From Actinomycetes bacterium (GTDB taxonomy: Bacteria; Actinomycetota; Acidimicrobiia; Acidimicrobiales; RAAP-2), in NCBI GenBank assembly GCA_021844425.1, contig JAKBTL010000005.1, positions 1 through 64,000 on the forward strand: a stretch of DNA of 64,000 nt, in the 5' to 3' direction. Both the position numbers and the translations under genes were made by a program. The first letter of the stretch is position 1, and each line of letters begins with the position of its first letter. The notes beneath the pieces are model-generated. The model searched no databases, had not been told where the DNA came from, and saw only the letters and a program-made list of their open reading frames with translations. Below, piece by piece: positions 58,914-64,000 of this stretch.

Positions 58914-60058
58914 CGCGCTCGACGCTGCGCCTGGCCGCGGAGCTGCTCGGTCCGCTCGCCGTGGTGGGTCTCGTGGCGCTGGTCGCCGCCCACCTGTCGA
59001 CATCCGACCAGACCGACGCGATCAACGTGCTCGTGATCGCGACGATCGTGATCGGCCTCTACGTGTTCATCGGCAACTCCGGCGTCATCTCCTTCGGGCA
59101 GATCAGCTTCGCAGCCGTCGGTGCCTTCGCGGCCGGGATCTACACGACCCCGGTCACCACCCGGCAGACGACGATGCCGCACCTCTTCGGGATCCTGGCC
59201 CGACCGGTGCTCACGAACGTGGAGTCGATCCTCCTCGCTGCCGGCCTCGGCGCGCTGTTCGCGCTGCTGGTCGGGCTGGCGCTCATGCGCCTGTCCGGGC
59301 TCGCCGCCGGCATCGCCACGTTCGCCGTCCTCGAGATCACCTACAACATCCTCGCCAACTGGGACAAGATCGGTCCGGGACCCACGACCTTGGCCTCGGT
59401 GCCGGTGACGACGGGCGTGGGGCAGGCGACCGTCGGCTGCGCCGCCGCGGTGGTGATCGCCTTCGTCTACCAGCGCTCGCGCTCGAGCCGGCTGCTCCGG
59501 GCGTCGCGGGCGGATGCCCTGGCAGCCCGGGGGATCGGCGTCTCGATCGTGCGGCACCGCCTCGGTGCCTTCGTGCTCTCCGGGGCGATCTGCGGGCTCG
59601 CCGGCGCGCTGTACGTGCATGCGCTGGGGAGCATCAACGTGACAGAGGTCTACCTCACCCTCACCTTCTCGACCCTCGCGATGCTGGTGGTGGGGGGCTC
59701 GCAGAGCCTCTGGGGGGCCACGCTGGGCGGCATCGTCCTGGGCATCCTGTCGTCGTTCTTGACCAATGCCGAGAACGGCACGACGGTCTTCGGGCTCAGC
59801 TTCACGCTCCCCAACGGGCTCAACTCGATCATCTTCGCCGTCCTCTTCGTGGGAGCCCTCATGCTCTTCCCGAGGGGCCTGACCCGAAATCGCGAGTTCC
59901 TGGCGAAGTGGCTCGGGGAGCGTCCCTCGAGGTCTGGGGCCGCTCTCAGCGGTCCGGAAGGGCCCGGTGGCGTCGTGCCCGCAGCAGCCGGGCACGACGG
60001 TGGGCCAGAGACAGCCGCGAGGTCGCGCGCGACGACGGCGGCCGAGCCCAAGCCATGA
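58910..60058 (+). CDS. livM: Branched-chain amino-acid ABC permease LivM
   Basis: 382 residues, GTG start overlapping livH. Helices such as VIATIVIGLYVFIGNSGVIS (family GxxS-F-GQ region: SFGQISFAAVGAFAAGIYT) and the loop SRSSRLLRASRADALAARGI. Usual LivM proteins end soon after LFPRGLTR; here a 50-residue Pro/Gly/Ala-rich cytoplasmic tail follows (SGPEGPGGVVPAAAGHDGGP). Last gene of the operon; converges with a minus-strand oxidase. Confidence 0.9.
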   Translation: MTRSTLRLAAELLGPLAVVGLVALVAAHLSTSDQTDAINVLVIATIVIGLYVFIGNSGVISFGQISFAAVGAFAAGIYTTPVTTRQTTMPHLFGILARPVLTNVESILLAAGLGALFALLVGLALMRLSGLAAGIATFAVLEITYNILANWDKIGPGPTTLASVPVTTGVGQATVGCAAAVVIAFVYQRSRSSRLLRASRADALAARGIGVSIVRHRLGAFVLSGAICGLAGALYVHALGSINVTEVYLTLTFSTLAMLVVGGSQSLWGATLGGIVLGILSSFLTNAENGTTVFGLSFTLPNGLNSIIFAVLFVGALMLFPRGLTRNREFLAKWLGERPSRSGAALSGPEGPGGVVPAAAGHDGGPETAARSRATTAAEPKP

Positions 60059-60092
60059 GCCGGCGCCGTGCTCGTGGCGACGAGCGCGGCGG

Positions 60093-61724
60093 TCAGGCCC
60101 TACGACGCGACCTGCGCAGGAGCCGCCGGGCGACGAGCGATCCGGACACGCCGCCCAGCCCCGGCCCCGGATGCGTGCTCGCGCCGATCTGGTACAGGCC
60201 GCGAACGGGGGTACGGTGGCCGGCCAGCTCGGGACGCGGCCGGAACATGAGGTTCTGGTCGAGATCGCAGGCTCCGGCGTAGATGTCGCCGCCGACCAGG
60301 TTCGGATTGGCGCGAGCGATGTCCGCGGGGGAGAGCGCCACGCGGGCCCGCACCGAGGCGTCGAACCCCTCGATCTGGCGGGACAGGCGCGCATGGATCC
60401 GGTCGGCGTAGCGCTCGCGCAGCGACTCCGTCCACGTGCCGTCGCCGACGTCGATGGAACCTCCGGCGTCGCCCCGCGGGCGCGCCGGGAGCTCCTGCAG
60501 CTGGATCCACAGGATCCACGCTCCGCGAGGCGCGCGCGTCGGGTCGACGGCGCAGGGCTGGCCGCAGACGATGGTCGCCTCTTCTGGGAGCAAGCCGCGC
60601 TCTGCCTCGCCGACCGCCTTGGAGACGCCGGAGAGGCCCGAGGTCAGGTGGACGACGGGAGTTCTGCCCAGCCGGTCGTCGGCGCGCCAGCGCGGCGGAG
60701 CGCTGAGCGCGTAGTGGATCTGCATGCCCGCACGACCGAAGCGGAAGCGCCGAGCTGCGCGCCGCGCCCATTCGGGGACGGGTGCGTCGGCGAGGAGCCG
60801 GTCGTAGAGGGCGGGTGGCGTCACGCTGCAGACCACTGCGCGGCGGGCGCCCACGACCGCACCTGTGGTCAGGCGTACCCCGGCCGCACGCCCGCCGCTG
60901 ACCAGCACGCGGTCAACGTCGGCGCCGGTTCGGCACGTCCCGCCATGCGCTTCGATGACGTCGCGGAGCGCCTCGACCAGCCGGGCGCCGCCGCCGGCGG
61001 GCACCGGCAGGCCGACTGCTTCGAGCAGCGCCACGATCGCCCGGCCCATGACGCCGGACCCTGCGGCATCGGGCCCGAGCCCCGTGTGGAGCACCCACGG
61101 CGCGAACAGCGTCCCGGGCGCCGGGGTGCGGTAGGTGGACTCGAGCCACGTACGCGCGCTCTCGGCGAGGGAGCCAGCCAGGGACTGCGCGCCGTGGCGC
61201 CCGAGGCGCCGCCTCGCTGCCAGCGCGGAGCGCAGCGTCGTCGTGCTCAGCACTTCGTCGCCCAGCAGGCTCATCACCCATGGGGCCACGGCGTCGAAGC
61301 CATGCCGGTCGGCGGCGAAGCGCGCACCCTCGCCCAACCCATGACGCTCGAGCTCCGCCACCGTCTCGTCTCTGGCGCGAGTCATCACGATCGCGCCGTC
61401 GTCGTTGACGGCCGCGGTGACCGCGTGCGCCGTCTCATAGCGCAGCCCGTGGCGCGCCAGCTCGGCGCCGAGCGCTTGGTAGGCGTCGGAAGCGACGAAC
61501 AGCGGGTGCCACGCGCTGAACACGTCGTGGACGAAGCCCTCGTGCGTCAGCTCGGCGGACCGGATCGCTCCTCCGAGCACGTCGGCCTGCTCCAAGACTG
61601 CGACGCCGACGCCGGCACGGGCGAGGAGGGCGCCGCACACGAGCGCGTTGATCCCGCTGCCGACGATGGCGACGTCCGTCGCGTCCGGATCGGCCCCTCG
61701 AGGGACCGCGACGCGCGAGCTCAT
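60093..61724 (-). CDS. CrtI-like FAD-dependent oxidoreductase
   Basis: 543 residues, flavoprotein of the phytoene-desaturase/amine-oxidase fold. The dinucleotide motif is DVAIVGSGINALVCGALLAR (about 17-36), with G-x-G-x-N in place of G-x-G-x-x-G. Next come VLEQADVLGGAIRSAELTHE and the conserved C-terminal RGLYQIGASTHPGPGLGGVS (FAD). Substrates of such non-carotenoid members are unknown; no crtB or crtE gene is near. ATG 61,724 was chosen over the much longer upstream frame, which lies across the divergent LLM gene. Confidence 0.85.
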   Translation of the reverse strand: MSSRVAVPRGADPDATDVAIVGSGINALVCGALLARAGVGVAVLEQADVLGGAIRSAELTHEGFVHDVFSAWHPLFVASDAYQALGAELARHGLRYETAHAVTAAVNDDGAIVMTRARDETVAELERHGLGEGARFAADRHGFDAVAPWVMSLLGDEVLSTTTLRSALAARRRLGRHGAQSLAGSLAESARTWLESTYRTPAPGTLFAPWVLHTGLGPDAAGSGVMGRAIVALLEAVGLPVPAGGGARLVEALRDVIEAHGGTCRTGADVDRVLVSGGRAAGVRLTTGAVVGARRAVVCSVTPPALYDRLLADAPVPEWARRAARRFRFGRAGMQIHYALSAPPRWRADDRLGRTPVVHLTSGLSGVSKAVGEAERGLLPEEATIVCGQPCAVDPTRAPRGAWILWIQLQELPARPRGDAGGSIDVGDGTWTESLRERYADRIHARLSRQIEGFDASVRARVALSPADIARANPNLVGGDIYAGACDLDQNLMFRPRPELAGHRTPVRGLYQIGASTHPGPGLGGVSGSLVARRLLRRSRRRA

Positions 61725-61835
61725 GGGGCACGAGCCTACCAGCAGGGCTTGCGCCGAGCCGGAGAGTCTGATCAAATATCCCCGACAAGGTGAAGGACAC
61801 GGACGCCGACGAGGGGCGAAGAGGGGAGAGACGCA

Positions 61836-62906
61836 GTGGCTCGTGAATTGCGCATCGGGATGATGCAGCTCACCATGGAGCCGCTCGAGGACATCCTCTC
61901 CCATGCGGCGCACCTGGATCGAGGTGGCTTCGACACCATCTGGCTCGCCGAGGCCTACCCGTGGTGGCGTCTCCACTCGATGGAGGCGCGGTCTTCCACG
62001 GCGCTGTCGGCGCTGATCGGCCGGGAGACGTCGCGCTTGGCCGTCGGGTGGGGGATCATCTCTCCCTACACGCGTCATCCGATCCAGGTGGCCATGGAAG
62101 CGCGGCTCAGCCAGGAGGCTCTCGGCCCCGACCGCCTGTTGATCGGGTTCGGCGCGTCCAAGATCTTCATGCGGGAGGCGGGCATCGGGACCCGCGGCCC
62201 GGCGAAGCCGCTGCAGACGGTCCGCGAGAGCGTCGAGATCGTGCGAGCGGTGCTCGGAGGCGACGAGGTCGAGTACCACGGCTCGGTCTTCGACGCCGTG
62301 GTGCCCGCCCTCCGGCCCGATGCGGCGTGCCCTCGAGAGGTGTCGCCCATCTACGTCGCGGGAACCGGTCCGCGGCTCCAGCGGACGGCGGGAGAGATCG
62401 CCGACGGCCTCCTCACGCCGAGCATCACTACCCCCGAGTTCGTGCGCCGGTCCCGTCGAAACCTTGCAGAGGGTGCGACGAAGGCGGGGAGGGATCCTGA
62501 CGCCATCGACCTCGGGTGCACGATCGTGGCGTCGATCGACGAGGACCGTGAGAAGGGCCGCGAGGGTGCTCGCGAGATCGCCGGGATGTACCTCGCCAAC
62601 AAGGTCGAGAACATCCAGGCGTCTGCCGACGAGCTGCTCGAGTCGGCAGGGCTCGACCGCGAGGAGATCAGGCCCATCGCGGAGGCGATGCGACAGGGAG
62701 GGCGGCTCGCTGCCGCGGCGGCCGTGACCGACTCGATCCTCGACCGGACGAAGCCGATCGCCGGCACCCCGGGCGACTGCATCGCCGCGATCGAGGAGTA
62801 CGCGGACGCCGGTTGCACGCACATCATGCTCGAGCTGTGGGGCGCGCACCGGGAGGCGCAGCTCGACCTCTTCGCCTCCCAGGTGCTCCCGCACTTTCGC
62901 CGATGA
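61836..62906 (+). CDS. LLM-class (F420-type) flavin-dependent oxidoreductase
   Basis: 356 residues with the luciferase-like monooxygenase TIM barrel, close to F420-dependent reductases of the MER/FGD type. Key parts are GFDTIWLAEAYPWWRLHSME, LAVGWGIISPYTRHPIQVAM, RLLIGFGASKIFMREAGIGT and PIYVAGTGPRLQRTAGEIAD (phosphate-binding region). It likely uses F420. Together with the FrhB-type protein in this window, this supports an F420-using organism. GTG start. The next gene overlaps by 4 bases, implying a joint pathway with the peptidase. Confidence 0.85.
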   Translation: MARELRIGMMQLTMEPLEDILSHAAHLDRGGFDTIWLAEAYPWWRLHSMEARSSTALSALIGRETSRLAVGWGIISPYTRHPIQVAMEARLSQEALGPDRLLIGFGASKIFMREAGIGTRGPAKPLQTVRESVEIVRAVLGGDEVEYHGSVFDAVVPALRPDAACPREVSPIYVAGTGPRLQRTAGEIADGLLTPSITTPEFVRRSRRNLAEGATKAGRDPDAIDLGCTIVASIDEDREKGREGAREIAGMYLANKVENIQASADELLESAGLDREEIRPIAEAMRQGGRLAAAAAVTDSILDRTKPIAGTPGDCIAAIEEYADAGCTHIMLELWGAHREAQLDLFASQVLPHFRR

Positions 62907-64000
62907 CGGCGAACATCGGCCATCTCGGGGATCTCCAGGTGGGAAGGATCTCATCGTGCATCGACGAGCGCCGGCTCGTCGACACCGCTCGCGCCCTCGT
63001 CGACACCCCGAGCCCTACGGGCAGCGAGGACGCGGTCGCTCACGTCGTCAAGGCCCGCTGCGAGGCGCTCGGGCTCACCACGGTGCTCCAAGAGGTGGAG
63101 CCCGGACGACCGAACGTGCTCGCGACGCTGCCCGGCTCGGGGGGCGGGCGGACGTTGATGTTCAACGGGCACATGGACACCTCGTACTCGGGGGCCGAGC
63201 CCCATCTGCGGGGCCGGCCCGGGTTCCAGCCCGCCGCCTACGAGCGCGACGGGCGGCTCTGGGGCCTGGGGATCGCCAACATGAAGGGTGCGATCGCCTG
63301 CTACCTGGAGGCGGTCGCTGCGCTCCATGACGCCGGCGTACGCCTGAGAGGATCGGTCGTGGTGGCGGCCGTGGTCGGCGAGATCGAGAAGACCCAGTGG
63401 GGCACCGAGTACACGGGAGCCCAGTACCGCGGCTACTCGGCCGGCAGCCACTACCTCGCTTCGCACGGGGGCGGGGCGATCGACCTGTGCGTCCTGGGGG
63501 AGCCGACCGAGAACCGGGTGGTGACCGGCCACTATGGCACCGTCTGGGTTCGCATCTCCTGCACCGGCCCGTTCGTCCACACCGCCTTTTCCCGGGCGTT
63601 GCGGGGGGACAACTCGATCTTGCGCATGGCTGGCGCGCTTCCCACGATCGAGCGCTGGATCGAGGCCTTCGAGGAGGAGAGCGTCTACGGCGGCAAGCCC
63701 GGCGTCGTGAACCTGGGCGCAGTGCGCGGCGGCGACCCCTGGCGGGCGAGCCGTACCCCTCAGCGCACCGACGTGTTCCTCGACGTCCGGGTCCCGCCGA
63801 CGATGACGCTGCAGCACGCCTCTCATCGCGTCGGGGCGCTCGTGGCAGAGCTCCGGGCAGCATTTCCCGACGCCGGCTTCGACCACGAGGTCTTCGTCAC
63901 CAGCCCGGGAGCAGAGATCGAGGCCGACCACGATCTCGTGCGAGCGCTCGAGGTGTCCCACTCCGACGTCTTCAGCGAACGGCCCGAGCACGACACGGTG
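62903..64000 (+). CDS. M20-family peptidase/deacylase (ArgE/DapE-like), 3' end outside the window
   Basis: At least 366 residues, reading to the window end without a stop. Metal-site motifs: MFNGHMDTSYSG (H90), GLGIANMKGAIACYLEAVAA (the bridging aspartate of D-M-K-G is N126), VVGEIEKTQWGTEY (E) and CVLGEPTENRVV. HYGTVWVRISCTGPFVHTAF is the start of the dimerisation lid. It hydrolyses an amide bond of a small molecule. ATG 62,903 overlaps the LLM stop. The D-to-N change could lower or alter metal binding. Confidence 0.85.
   Translation, partial: MTANIGHLGDLQVGRISSCIDERRLVDTARALVDTPSPTGSEDAVAHVVKARCEALGLTTVLQEVEPGRPNVLATLPGSGGGRTLMFNGHMDTSYSGAEPHLRGRPGFQPAAYERDGRLWGLGIANMKGAIACYLEAVAALHDAGVRLRGSVVVAAVVGEIEKTQWGTEYTGAQYRGYSAGSHYLASHGGGAIDLCVLGEPTENRVVTGHYGTVWVRISCTGPFVHTAFSRALRGDNSILRMAGALPTIERWIEAFEEESVYGGKPGVVNLGAVRGGDPWRASRTPQRTDVFLDVRVPPTMTLQHASHRVGALVAELRAAFPDAGFDHEVFVTSPGAEIEADHDLVRALEVSHSDVFSERPEHDTV

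Noticed and set aside
58325-60394. 689-codon minus-strand frame across livH and livM
   Set aside because: Shadow of the permease genes; charged low-complexity translation without domains.
1-64000. tRNA or rRNA genes
   Set aside because: No cloverleaf with a GTTCRA arm or rRNA-like conserved block was noticed by eye; a tRNAscan/Infernal run would be decisive.

Overview
High-GC (roughly two-thirds G+C) chromosomal DNA of an actinobacterium. The evidence is strong GC codon bias, many GTG/TTG starts, 4-base start/stop overlaps inside operons, F420-type enzymes, a DsbA of the mycothiol nitroreductase type, and a hydrogenase-like cluster ordered like Mycobacterium tuberculosis Rv0081-Rv0087. An Acidimicrobiia-like lineage is possible, but nothing here fixes the genus. 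No rRNA, tRNA or CRISPR array was seen.

Layout. (a) 0-15 kb is an eroded accessory zone: IS1380, IS630, IS110 and rve transposase remnants, a cut glsB, broken toxin-antitoxin pairs and frameshifted hydrolase and membrane genes. Between them lie intact genes for a flippase-like membrane protein, a ClC channel, a flavodoxin, a DUF4389 protein and an aquaporin. (b) 15-21 kb holds two divergent sulfur operons around one palindrome: sirC, a miniature cysN and a shortened cysD on the minus strand; cysH, a siroheme sulfite/nitrite reductase, an FrhB-type F420 protein and an unknown gene on the plus strand. (c) 21-25 kb is a second eroded zone with expanded tandem repeats inside dead genes. (d) 25-38 kb holds FUSC, pirin and YceI genes, a deletion scar joining truncated hutF to a truncated amino-acid permease, an MFS transporter, a GerMN lipoprotein-like protein, two methyltransferases, and an ABC ATPase/TnpB chimera with a probable omega-RNA end. 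(e) 39-52 kb is one bioenergetic block: a molybdopterin oxidoreductase with FeS and NrfD subunits and FdhD, then an ArsR regulator and a six-gene energy-converting hydrogenase-related complex whose large subunit lacks all four Ni-binding cysteines. (f) 52-64 kb holds an APC permease, a two-domain epimerase, a complete branched-chain amino-acid ABC transporter, a CrtI-like oxidase, an F420-type LLM oxidoreductase and an M20 peptidase cut by the window end.

Working together. The sulfite reductase and the FrhB-type protein look like a split form of F420-dependent sulfite reductase (Fsr), in which F420H2 would feed siroheme. The sulfate-activation genes beside them look decayed, so sulfite may reach the reductase by another route. 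The Mo-oxidoreductase and hydrogenase-like operons resemble a formate-hydrogenlyase layout without the nickel site, suggesting a redox-driven ion pump that does not make H2.
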